64,000 bases of DNA, taken from positions 7,200,065 through 7,264,064 of the forward strand of contig ML680086.1 in the NCBI GenBank assembly GCA_007922225.1. Direction: 5' to 3'. This DNA is from Emydura subglobosa. Its lineage: Eukaryota > Chordata > Testudines > Chelidae. The notes below the pieces were generated by a model, which saw only the letters and a list, made by a program, of their open reading frames with translations, did not search any database and was not told the origin of the DNA. This document shows, piece after piece, positions 12,747 through 21,680 of this stretch; position 1 is the first letter of the stretch; every line of letters begins with the position of its first letter. The translations under genes were made by a program, and so were the position numbers.

Positions 12747-13031
12747 TTACTTACCAGTTCTCTGAGTTTGTTCAAGTCCGCTTTTAGGAAGTTCATTTGT
12801 CCTTATTCTGCTGCTCTCACTCCTTTCTTTCCTTAGAATCATGCAATCTATCATTTCACGATCACTTTCACCCCAATTGCCTTCCACCTTGGTATTTGCT
12901 AGCAATTCCTCCCTGTTGGTCAGAATCAAGTCTAAAATGGCTGTCCCTCTGGTTACTTCCTCTACTTTCAGGAAGAAAAAGTTGTCCCCAGTACATTCCA
13001 AGAATTGATTGGAAATGCTGTGGTTTGCCAT
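12747..13031 (-). pseudogene. CR1 endonuclease C-terminal fragment
   Basis: The peptide contains [18 protein letters not shown] and a following [10 protein letters not shown] stretch, which correspond to the C-terminal part of the CR1 apurinic/apyrimidinic-like endonuclease (the 'LDLVLTN...SDH' region). The expected catalytic SDH histidine reads SDR here. It is a fragment of a decayed LINE. Confidence 0.75.
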
Positions 13032-13095
13032 ATTACTTTTCCAACAGATGTCTGAGTAGTTAAAGTCCCCATTACTAGCAGGTCTTGTGTTTTGG

Positions 13096-14968
13096 ATATT
13101 TCTGATGACTGAGAGGGCAGCATATCTGAAAACCTGGCAATGGGAAAAAGGAGCAATGGGTCTTGGAAAGCTGATAGGTGACAGGCAAAAGTGATATGGT
13201 TGCAGTTAGGGATTTGGTCTGAGTTTGAAACTCGGAGCGCAACTCATGGATTGGCAACCCCCGTGAAGTAAAAGCTGCTTGAACCGCAGTAAATGCCACC
13301 AACTTCCCCACAATGCCAGTGTTTGCCTTCAGGCTAGACTAGTCATTCATTTCTCATAACATTTTACAGCCAGGCTAAGAGGAGGCAGGGCTAGATCTAG
13401 GCAAGTTTTGTTCCCGCAAAAATGTTTGCTCTGTGCAGGTCACTCTCCATGGACTGAATCCTGAACTCCTTACTTGGGGCATGACTCTGCCAGGGACTGT
13501 GCTTTTCTGCGGTGGTGCTGAGCACCCCTGACTCCTATTGAAGTCAACAGGTGCTGAGGAGGGTGCAGCACTTTGTAGGATTTGTCTCCCAATTAATATC
13601 CAGACAAAGCTCAAGTAAAGACATAGAAAAGAGCACCAGATTTGGCTCCATCTTCTCTCTCTGCTTCCCCAACTCTAGGTGATGGACTCTGAATAGAATT
13701 TTAAATGAATACCATCAATACCGTTCCGCTAATGGCTGGGACTGAGTTGTGTGTGGTGCTTGGTAAGATCTGGAACATACAGAAAAGAAATAAACCCTGG
13801 AGGCAAGAGTAGGGGTGTGAAACACAGTTTTCTGGGAAAATCTTGTTTCCTTACAATTCCCCCTGCAGTTTCCAGTCTATCCTCGACTGTTGTATGTGTG
13901 CATGAAGTGCTTTCTGTCAGTAAATAATGTAAATAACTTCTCTCATCCCAACGGATCTTACGGGTTTCACAGTGTAGAAATCACCTCCACCCCTCCCTTT
14001 GGATGGAACACAACAGCTGTGTAACAGCCCATAGCAGTACGACAGAACTTCAGGACAGTGGGCTGGGACCTCGCCAGGGTCTCAGCTGTGTCACCCCCTA
14101 CTCCTGGGCAAAGTGCTGCATGGGTCTCATGCCCATGGGGAGTCAGGGCTCTGGTATTACCCTGCATTCCACTGGCATCACCAAATCCAGCACATACACA
14201 CACACACACGTTCACACCGGGGTCTATGAGGTCATGAGTGCTAACAATCTCTGCCTAGGAACAGAAGCCACATGGGGTAGGGGAAGATTCCAGAACACCC
14301 AAGACAGCAGGTGTCCCCACCCCCAACGGGATCCTCTCCTCTCTGCACGAGCAGTTCCAGGCTGCCCCTGTGGACTCCAAAGTCTATCCTAGGCCAGCTC
14401 CAAGAGGATCCTGGAGTCAGAGGGAAGGGGAGATGAATACAGGGAAATCAGCAGGTGAGGGGTCGTACCATACGTGACTCCATCCTTGCAGGGAGCATGT
14501 CAGAACGTGGGTCTGTGTGAGGCTGCAATCCAGAAGCAGTTCCAACACATCTCCCCCAGAGGAAATGATGCTCTTTTAGGTAGGGGTGCCTTAAATGCAA
14601 CATAAAGGCCGCCCTTGGCCTGTAACAAAAGCAATCTGCAGGGTTTTATAGCTGGAGAATCGGAATAGGTGTGTACTTCTCCAGGAAGCACCCAGAGCCA
14701 GTCAACATGGTTGTGCGCATTTGGGTCTGATTTCAAAGTATTTCTTTGCCAATCATCAAGCTGCCCGGATAGCTCTCAGCAATGCTATGCTGAGATCTCT
14801 GCTGCTATCAACCCAGTCAGCTGAGGGCAGTGTAGGGTGGGGAAAGAGAATAAGAGACACAAGTCAGAAGAGGATGGCATGGAGGTGACTGCAGAACATC
14901 GGGTTTCACTATATTACTGTGTTAGATAAGGTAACTCCAAAAGGGATCCAAGACAAGGCTTTCCAAGA
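13096..14968. other. Non-coding stretch with one short palindrome
   Basis: Nothing coding was recognised. At about 13,508-13,572 there is an imperfect palindrome (GGTGCTGAGCACCCC ... GGGTGCAGCACTTT around CTATTGAAGTCAACAGG), a motif that recurs inside the SINE at 42.4-42.9 kb. An (AC)n run of about 14 bp is at 14,196-14,209. Confidence 0.45.
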
Positions 14969-15475
14969 AGGGCTGGGCAAAGAAAGCTCATTCCAATTCA
15001 ATGCAGGGTTTCATTATTTTGAAATCTTGTTTTGTTCCAATGGAGAACGAAAATCAAAAGTTTCAAAGTGCTTCACAAAAGGGAATGGAGCTCCGGCCGT
15101 GGGGCAGTCCCCCTGGCACGCTGCCCCAGAGCCACAGACCCCGGAAGCCCTGGATCTCTGAACCCAAGGCAACCTGTCTGCATGGCTGTCCCACAGCCAT
15201 AGCCACAGCCCATAGACTCCCTTGTCTCCTTGTCCCTTGGCTCCTTGTCACCTGCCTGATGGGCTGTGGAGGAGCAGGGCGGCTGAGCTGACAGGAGAGC
15301 AGGCAAGTTTCTGATGGATCCAGCCAGCTCTCCGGTGGAATTTCATCCAAATCCAATGGTTTCCCGAAAACATTTTGATTTCAACTATCTGAAAAATCTG
15401 ATGAAAAATATATAGTTGGAATTTTTCTCACCAGCTCCACTTCCTATGGCACCAGAAACCCCTTTGCTGAGCCCT
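14969..15475. mobile_element. Palindromic-ended MITE, AGGGCT type
   Basis: It starts AGGGCTGGGCAAAG and ends CTTTGCTGAGCCCT, which are inverted repeats differing at two positions. Just inside both ends are A/T-rich runs rich in GAAAA and TTTTC, as in the element at 62,381-62,866. No target-site duplication was seen. The middle (15,090-15,330) is GC-richer and could be a separate insertion. No coding capacity. Confidence 0.5.
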
Positions 15476-16369
15476 GATTTATACCATATCCTGGGACGCT
15501 CTGCACTGTTTACTTGGCCAAATGCAGGGGGAACAGACATTTTTAGGAGTGTCTCCCAACAGCAGGAAGTGACCTCGTATCACTGTGTGGCATGGACAGC
15601 CATAGCACAGGGAGGGTGTTATACTCATTTATTACAGGCTTGCACCCTAAGGCTGAGAGGATCATTCCATTCCAAACCCCAATTTTCAGCTGCTTACCAA
15701 ATTTTCCTGAAACATTTCCTTTTGGAGTGAAATTTCTCCTTGGAGCCCAAAGCCGGGGACTTTGTTTTTCAATGTGAACAAAATCCATTCAGTCCTTTCT
15801 GATCTTTCCTGGGTGGGTGGGGTGGGGTGGGAGTGGGAAGGCTCTGTGCCCATTTGATAGGCAGAGATAAGTGATAAAGACTGAACACGGCTAGCTCTAA
15901 TGGATGCGGAGACTGCGCTGGGGAACGTGTGAGTGCGCCAGGTTTGCACAGTTTTGATTTGGAAATAACAAACGTAGAAAATGTCATACTGAGCACACAC
16001 AGGATGTCATTTTAGCACCTATTAAAGATCGCCCCTCCCAATATGGAGGCAGGTACTGATCGATGAGGGGAGAAATGCAGTTTTCAGAGAGGATCAGCAC
16101 AAGGTCTCAGCACTATTTAAATCTTTAGGGTGTAAGTGGGACTGAAGTGGTACATAGGCATAGTATACGAGAGGCTCTCTGGCCCCACATAGACCCTCTG
16201 TTGTGATGCATTCCTAGGCAAATGCATTGGCAAGTTTTTTGAGGGCTGTAGAGCTGGATTTTCCAGCCCTAGGTAGGCAAGCACCAGTGCTTCTGTGGCC
16301 TTGTGCTCACTTCACATATTCATGGCTGTAAGCATGGCTGCACATTGGGATTGGTACCTGCACAAAGCT
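15476..16369. other. Non-coding stretch, nothing recognised
   Basis: A G-rich patch (GGGTGGGTGGGGTGGGG, about 15,811) is the only distinctive feature. No exon or repeat family was recognised. Confidence 0.45.
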
Positions 16370-17083
16370 AAACAACGAGCGTTCTGTGGCACCTTAAAGA
16401 CTAAACACATATATTTGGGCATAAGCTTTCGTGGGCAGAATCCCACTTCATCAGATACATGAAGTGGAAACCTCAGTTAGGTAGGTATATATACACATGC
16501 AAGGATGGGTGAGTTACATCATAGGAGGACACATGTTAATGAGGTAATTCAATCAGGGCAGATGAGTCCCATTCACAACAGCTGATGAGAAGGGGTGAAT
16601 GCCAAAAGAGGGAACATTATTTTTTGTAGGGGCTAGCCACTCCCAGTCTCTATTCAGTCCTAGTCTGATAGTGTCAAGTTTGCATGAGTTCCAGCTCTGC
16701 AGTTTCGTGCTGAAGTTTGTTTTTGAAGTTTTTTTCTTGAAGTATGGCAACTTTCAAGTCTGTTACTGAGTGTCCAGGGAGATTGATGTGCTCTCCGACT
16801 GGTATTTGGATGTTACCATTCTTGATGTCTGATTTGTGTCCATTTATTCTTTTGTGTAGAAACAGTCCGGTTTGGCCAATGTACATGGCAGAGGGGCATT
16901 GCTGGCACATGATGGCATATATCACATTAGTAGATACATCTAACTGAAGTTTCCACTTCATGCATCTGATGAAGTGGGTTTCTGCCACGAAAGCTTATGC
17001 CCAAATAAGTTTATTAGTCTTGAAGGTGCCACAGAACGCTCATTGTTCTGCTGAAAACAGACTAACACGGCTACACCTCTGGA
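16370..17083 (-). mobile_element. Penelope-like element fragment with inverted ends
   Basis: The core is a GIY-YIG endonuclease frame on the - strand (16,674-16,988). Both sides carry the same terminal sequence in opposite orientation. On the left is AGCGTTCTGTGGCACC followed by the reverse of 'CCCACGAAAGCTTATG' (about 16,378-16,460). On the right is GCCACGAAAGCTTATGCCCA followed by GGTGCCACAGAACGCT (about 16,985-17,041), then GACTAACACGGCTACACC. Inverted or tandem partial copies of the termini (pseudo-LTRs) are a known hallmark of Penelope-like retroelements. The reverse transcriptase is missing, so the copy is 5'-truncated. Confidence 0.8.
16674..16988 (-). pseudogene. GIY-YIG endonuclease domain of a Penelope-like element
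   Basis: The 104-residue frame shows VIYAIMCQQC (the GIY-equivalent strand), MYIGQTG (the YIG strand), LHKRINGHK (conserved Arg on the helix) and PVGEHINLPGHS, in the family order. In Penelope-like elements this nuclease nicks target DNA for target-primed reverse transcription. The domain is open across its length, but the reverse transcriptase that should precede it is gone and the upstream start is arbitrary, so this is a remnant and not a host gene. Confidence 0.8.
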
Positions 17084-17762
17084 ATGTGCACAAGGCTAGA
17101 TGTTTAGCATGCCACACTGATACACATTCTGGGAGACGCCACTTATATGTGGTAGTGGTAAGACATAAATGGCCTGCTACCAGCCTGTGGTAGGAAAACC
17201 AGGCTGATGGCCGCAGATAGTGCTCTACTGCAGATCTAGTTAATGTGGTTGGGCATCCAGATCCCCTAGGCAGCATTGAAAAATCTCAGCCTACACCTTT
17301 AGGAGCACCGAAGTGGCAGTTTGGATTGCCATTCTTCCTGGTAATTCCTTTGGGCTCTTGGTGAACCGTCCCGGTGTGACATGAGGCTGTGCTGATGCAA
17401 TGTGGTGACGTTGTGAAGTAACATCAGCTCAAGTCACGTCATGCTGACACAGTGCCATGAATAGTCACTTAAACACAACTGTGCTGGGATGGCCAAATGT
17501 GTCCAACAAGACCAACTCCTGAAGGTGGCAACTCCACAGCAAGTCCGAGTTATTGCTGCTGAGGGACCCCAGGCTTGTGGGCCTCTTGCATTTCTCAGCT
17601 GTAATCCTGTCTGAACAATGGTTTTGTATTTCACCGGTAATGTGATCAGACACTGCACTGTAGATAAGCTTTTCGTTTTGTTGCAGGATGAGGCAGACTT
17701 TCCACTGCTCTCCTTCCTTCTAATTCCTGACCGTGCATCTCCTCGATCCTGAAGTCAGAGGT
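17084..17762. other. ACTL10 upstream region
   Basis: No repeat or coding exon was recognised. This is the 5' flank of the ACTL10 reading frame. An upstream untranslated exon cannot be excluded by eye: a CAG at 17,685-17,687 preceded by a T-rich run (TTTCGTTTTGTTGCAG) looks like an acceptor site that could join a distant first exon to this gene. Confidence 0.35.
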
Positions 17763-17771
17763 GGATAAAAG
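17763..17771 (+). promoter_or_regulatory. Weak TATA-like box upstream of ACTL10
   Basis: GGATAAAAG lies about 31 nt upstream of the ATG. If used, transcription would start only a few bases before the start codon, so either the leader is very short or the box is not the real promoter. Low confidence. Confidence 0.2.
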
Positions 17772-17801
17772 CTCAGACACTTTGGTGGTGCAGAGAACGC
17801 T

Positions 17802-18920
17802 ATGGGAAAGGTGGCGGTGGTCATAGACAATGGTAGCAGCTTCACTCGGGCTGGCTTTGCTGGAGAGGACAAGCCAAAGTCTGTGCTGAGGACCACGTCC
17901 ATCCCTCCCACATGTCCAGGTTTGATGCGGGAGACCCCGTGCCATCTCACCACCACTGGCCGTGGGACAGGTGATGCCCGGGCATCCAAAACCCACCCGC
18001 TCAGGCACGGCATCATCACTGACTGGGAAGCCATGGAAAATCTGTGGAGCCACCTTTTCTTCTGCGGGCTGAGACTGTCCCCTGAGGAGCGCCCGCTGCT
18101 TATGACTGACTCTCCCTCCTGCCCCACAACCAACCGGGAGAAGCTGGCAGAGGTGTTCTTCGAGGCCTTCGGTGTCCCAGCCTTGCATGTGGCAAACACG
18201 GGGCTTCTCTCCCTCTGTGCCTGTGGCAGGGTCACTGGCCTGGCTGTGGAGGCCGGGGCTGGGGTGTCCCATGTCACTTCCATCTACGCTGGGCAGATCT
18301 GGCGGGAGGCCACCTATCGCCTAGATGTGGCTGGGTGTTTCCTTTCCAGGCACATGCATAACCTGCTGCTGAAGAGCGCCAATGACTCACAGCTGCTATG
18401 TGCCTTGGAGAAAAAGACAGTGACCCAGCTGAAGAAGCAGTGCTGCTACATGTCCATGGACTATGAAAGAGACCTCCAAGACAAAACTCGCCAGCTCCCA
18501 GTGGGTTTTAAGACCCCTGATGGACATTGGATAACCCTGGACAAGGAGCGGTTCTGCTGCCCAGAGCCACTCTTCCAGCCAAAACTGCTAGACCAAAGCT
18601 CTCCAGGCCTTCACCTTTTGGCTTTCCAAAGCCTCCAGAAGTTGCCAGACGAGTGCACGGGGGACATGATTGGTAACATTGTGTTATCAGGGGGCTCATC
18701 AATGTTTCCTGGCTTCCCTGAGAGGATGTGCTCAGAGCTGGATGCCTTGTCACATGGCAAAGGCTACCGGATTAAAATTCTGGCTACCCCAAAAAGGAGT
18801 ATGGCAGTCTGGGCTGGAGGTTCCATGGTAGCTTCGCTTAAATCCTTCCGGCATATGTGGATGAGAAAGGGCGAGTACCAGGAGTGTGGGGCAGCGTATG
18901 TGCACAAGAAATTCAATTAG
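17802..18920 (+). CDS. ACTL10: Actin-like protein 10 (intronless actin-related gene)
   Basis: A single-exon 372-residue protein, close to actin's 375, colinear with actin over its full length. Seen: the phosphate-1 loop IDNGSSFTRAGFAGED (residues 8-23), the HGIITDWEAMENLW block (69-82), the phosphate-2 loop region VEAGAGVSH (149-157) and the adenosine loop GNIVLSGGSSMFPGF (291-305). Relative to actin, catalytic Gln137 aligns with Thr133, Asp154 with Glu150 and Asp157 with Ala153, while His161 is kept (His157). ATP may bind, but hydrolysis is likely impaired. The D-loop region is diverged. The start is the first ATG, in a fair context (AACGCTATGG). Actin-like proteins of this intronless group are mostly testis proteins of the sperm head cytoskeleton; that role is inferred. 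The name rests on the location opposite NECAB3, as in human. ACTL9- or ACTL7-like is the alternative. The frame is intact, so this is a gene and not a processed pseudogene. Confidence 0.85.
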   Translation: MGKVAVVIDNGSSFTRAGFAGEDKPKSVLRTTSIPPTCPGLMRETPCHLTTTGRGTGDARASKTHPLRHGIITDWEAMENLWSHLFFCGLRLSPEERPLLMTDSPSCPTTNREKLAEVFFEAFGVPALHVANTGLLSLCACGRVTGLAVEAGAGVSHVTSIYAGQIWREATYRLDVAGCFLSRHMHNLLLKSANDSQLLCALEKKTVTQLKKQCCYMSMDYERDLQDKTRQLPVGFKTPDGHWITLDKERFCCPEPLFQPKLLDQSSPGLHLLAFQSLQKLPDECTGDMIGNIVLSGGSSMFPGFPERMCSELDALSHGKGYRIKILATPKRSMAVWAGGSMVASLKSFRHMWMRKGEYQECGAAYVHKKFN

Positions 18921-18984
18921 CCAAAACAGTGGTTATTTATTAGAAACTTTCTGCCTGCCTGAAGTGGTATAATTCTGTCTATAC

Positions 18985-18990
18985 AATAAA
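18985..18990 (+). promoter_or_regulatory. Polyadenylation signal of ACTL10
   Basis: A canonical AATAAA 64 nt after the ACTL10 stop codon, giving a very short 3' UTR of about 85-95 nt. Short 3' ends are common in spermatid-expressed genes. The context TCTGTCTATACAATAAA nearly matches TCTGTCTACACAATAAA at 21,664-21,680. Confidence 0.65.
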
Positions 18991-19152
18991 GCCAATGCAG
19001 AAACACAAAGGTCTCTGTAACAAAGAAAAGCAGTGCACCTGGCATCCCCTCCTGTCATCTCTGCAGGGGCAGAGTTAAGGTTGTCATTATCTGCATGCCT
19101 TGTTTGAGAAATACCATCATACCTCTGGATTTCCTGAGTTTCTATTCATGGG

Positions 19153-19351
19153 GTTGTCTACACACAAATTGGAACCAAAGTAATTAAACTGGTTTTAATT
19201 CACTCCTTTGATTATTTCAGTGGAAGTCTGTGTGTGACCACTCTGAATCTGAAATAAGCGTGTCCACACATAGGTGTATACCAAAATAATTGAAGGTGGC
19301 ATGAAGAAAAACTGATGTAATTAGTTTGGTTCCAGTTTGTGTATAGACAAC
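19153..19351. mobile_element. 199-bp MITE with GTTGTCTACAC ends
   Basis: Terminal inverted repeats of about 35 bp: GTTGTCTACACACAAATTGG at the left and CCAGTTTGTGTATAGACAAC at the right, continuing through AACCAAAGTAATTA / TAATTAGTTTGGTT. The centre also contains opposed TAATT blocks. No clear target-site duplication is seen. TTGTCTACAC-type ends are frequent in hAT-derived MITEs of turtles and crocodilians (recollection). No coding capacity. Confidence 0.72.
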
Positions 19352-21270
19352 ACTAAAACTCTAAGACTGTGCCTTTCAGGGATACAGACCCTATGAACTC
19401 CCAATACTAGTATGTTTGTGCAACTTTTAATTTCACCTTAAAGTTTTGTTGGAGAATTTCCTTTAAAAAAAAAGTCCCTAAATTTCACTAGACAGGATCT
19501 TTGTCTGCACATTGTTTAAAGAATCCCCAGTCGAGCTGTCCTTAGGAACTCTATGACGAGAAACACCCCATTTGTCTACAGGATCCAATCCAGCAGAACT
19601 CAGGAAATCCACATGGGCTTGGGAGGAGAATAGTGGTTTGGATGATAGCAGACAGAGAACGCATTTTTCCTATGTTGCCAGACCAACATTCTTAACACAA
19701 AGTTAATAATTCCGGTTTTAACTTTAAATCAAGTAAACTACGGTGCCGGACATCAGCTCTCAGCTAGTAGAGACTAGTTAGCTATGTTTCCCTCACTCGG
19801 TTTCTCTCATTTTGTTATAAAGTGACAATAAAAGTTGAGACCTTTTGAATTCTGAACCCCTCTATTTTTAGGATGCCATCACTCAGGAACCCCTTATACA
19901 TTTCACTTCAAATCAAGCAGAAAAAATTCCACCGTGGACTCATACTCACCCAACCTGTCAGTTTTGAGGCTCGGGTAATTTTTGTCTTGGATTTTAGGGG
20001 CTTGGTGAATAACTGGCCTAATTCTGGAAACGTGAGTTCCAGTTCTCTGCCAGCATTGCTCCCTCGACGTCAGTGCAGTTATGCCAGCATTCTCTGCTGA
20101 CCCTAAGTTTGCAACTTTAGAGAGGCAGCCACCTGTCACTGCAAAATTGCATCTTGGTGACCTCACAGTAGGTCTTTGGTGGCATATTAGTAAGAGGCAC
20201 ATCTCCCAAGTGGGGGAAGGCAGTAGAAGTACATTGACCATCCCTCCCAAGGAAGAGTGGCTGCTACTGTGAGGAAGTCGCAGGATGAGAAATTATATCA
20301 TGAGAAACATGATCCAAATGCCAAAGCAGGGGTAGGAGGAAAAGATCTGAAGGAGGAGACGGTATGATTCAAGCACTGTTTTACAAGAAGCTGTCCCTTG
20401 GTGTCTGTGCCTTGTCATGGCAGGACAGCTTGTGTGCCCTAACGATCCCCAGCGTCTGTGTCGGCGGGGGTCTTTTTCTCCTGGTACGTTCAACCATGCC
20501 GGATCGGTCTGTGGGGGAGGGGCAGACAAAAACAGACACCCTGGTCCTCCAGATTGGGGGTTATGTACAGGGCTAGCAGCCCTGTGCTAAATAGCGTGGG
20601 TAGGTAGGGCTCTTGAGCCATGGACTGGCAACCAATCTAGGAGAAGGGTACTCTGATATAAAACCTGTGCCCATCCACACTGATAAGCTCATGGAAATTC
20701 CTGCACCAGTTAGCATATGGTTTGCCTGGACGAGAACGTGGGATCGGGATTGCACAAACCTTTCTCACTATAATTCACTCGTGTGCAGACTAATCAGCAA
20801 AGCTGTGTGATTACCCTTTACAAGAAGAAATTTATAAGTATCGCCTTAGGACATATCCTAGGTACAGGACAAAGTCCCTGCTCCAGGAGCTTACAACCAT
20901 TAGCAAGATGGATCAATGGACTGACTAAACACAAAAAGAAAGAGAGGAAAACACACATAACATTCTCCTACCATAGACACAACTCATGCCCTGCAAACAC
21001 ACCATGCATACACGACATACTCTGCTGCCACAGCAGGGGAAAACAGAACACAAAATTTGGATTTGTCTGCTAAGGTCATTAGGGACTTTCCTTTGGCCTC
21101 CAATACCTGGACCCTGGGTAGTCACCTACTCTGCCCCCACACTTCTCCCTTACTGCTAATGGAAAGATTTTTTTTACTTTCCAGACCAGCTCTGTGCATC
21201 CCAGCTCAAATAACCACCTCCCACCCCACACTGGACTGTGCCACCTCCCCGTGACAGCTATCCACCAGAG
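19352..21270. other. Non-coding stretch between ACTL10 and a candidate small ORF
   Basis: No exon was recognised. A short palindromic segment around CATATCCTAGGTACAGG (20,852), followed by AAAGTCCCTGCTCCAGGAGC, resembles the 3' part of an old amniote LINE (L2/L3-like). The remainder shows nothing. Confidence 0.4.
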
Positions 21271-21567
21271 ATGGGAAATCCAGGCTTGCCACCAGCCCCA
21301 GCCCTATGGGGAGAAAGGAAAGGAGGCAAGAAGAGGAAGCTGAAGTGTCACCACGTATGGAAGACCCTGGGTTCAGTCTTGCTTCTGTTGGTCATGGGCT
21401 TTGAACTGGATGAGGCATGTTTCCTGGACCGCCTGAAGGCGGGGGTCCCTTGCTGGTACAGGTTGTACTCCCTACTCCTTGGCAAGGAGCAAGCAGCCTA
21501 CAATCCGAGACGGAAGCATTGTCACCACTGCTCAGGAGAAACGACACTGAGCATCTCAAATGATTGA
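21271..21567 (+). CDS. Candidate small ORF, 98 aa, function unknown
   Basis: The first ATG sits in a strong context (CAGAGATGG) and opens 98 codons to TGA at 21,565-21,567. An AATAAA follows 108 nt later (21,675-21,680). The product begins MGNPGLPP (a Gly2 that could be myristoylated), has a basic patch (RKGGKKRKLK, about 17-26), a short hydrophobic run (VLLLLVMGF, about 36-44), and a Cys/His-rich end (RRKHCHHC). I do not recognise the family. It lies 2.3 kb downstream of ACTL10 on the same strand. In human another small testis gene, C20orf144, also starts MGN and lies within NECAB3, but I see no real similarity beyond that. A chance ORF in intron is quite possible. Confidence 0.25.
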   Translation: MGNPGLPPAPALWGERKGGKKRKLKCHHVWKTLGSVLLLLVMGFELDEACFLDRLKAGVPCWYRLYSLLLGKEQAAYNPRRKHCHHCSGETTLSISND

Positions 21568-21674
21568 TTGGCTAACCCAGAATCTATTATTTACCGACTG
21601 ACTTGTACAAGGTAGAAGTGACTCTCTTTCTGAGGGAGAGATCTCCAGTGCCCAAGCATTATATCTGTCTACAC

Positions 21675-21680
21675 AATAAA
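21675..21680 (+). promoter_or_regulatory. Polyadenylation signal after the candidate ORF
   Basis: AATAAA within TCTGTCTACACAATAAA. It would serve the ORF at 21,271-21,567 if that ORF is transcribed. The same 17-nt context, with one difference, is at the ACTL10 polyadenylation signal. Confidence 0.3.

Larger units (their letters stand above)
10746..13095 (-). mobile_element. CR1 LINE, 5'-truncated, reverse orientation
   Basis: The 3' end is at the low coordinate, with the CR1-type terminal run (TAGAATCACAGAATAATAGAA on +) followed by the usual 3' UTR ('GACTGGAAGGGACCTC'). Reading the - strand upward, the remains are: reverse-transcriptase pieces, including MIYLDFSKAFDTVLHDTLIS (frame 11,601-11,840, the YLDFSKAFD motif of non-LTR RTs); a linker region (12,163-12,504); and the end of the AP-type endonuclease (12,747-13,031, with [15 protein letters not shown]), running out near 13,095 around the LLVMG segment. 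Several frameshifts and stops separate the pieces. The 5' part, including the rest of the endonuclease and ORF1, is missing, as is usual for CR1. It is a dead copy. Confidence 0.88.

Noticed and set aside
17646..18283. Two long - strand open frames (208 and 187 codons)
   Set aside because: They are antisense shadows of the ACTL10 reading frame; the products have no recognisable domain.
19903..20250. - strand GEYESTVEFFLLDLK compared with the NECAB3 YERASKVDQFVTRFLL-type exon
   Set aside because: Superficial resemblance only; no matching splice sites in phase and no shared core residues.
20293..20529. - strand peptide beginning IMFLMI/IWIM-like, compared with the NECAB3 C-terminus (SWWIMN-type)
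   Set aside because: Only a few residues look alike, direction and context do not fit, and the neighbouring residues do not match.
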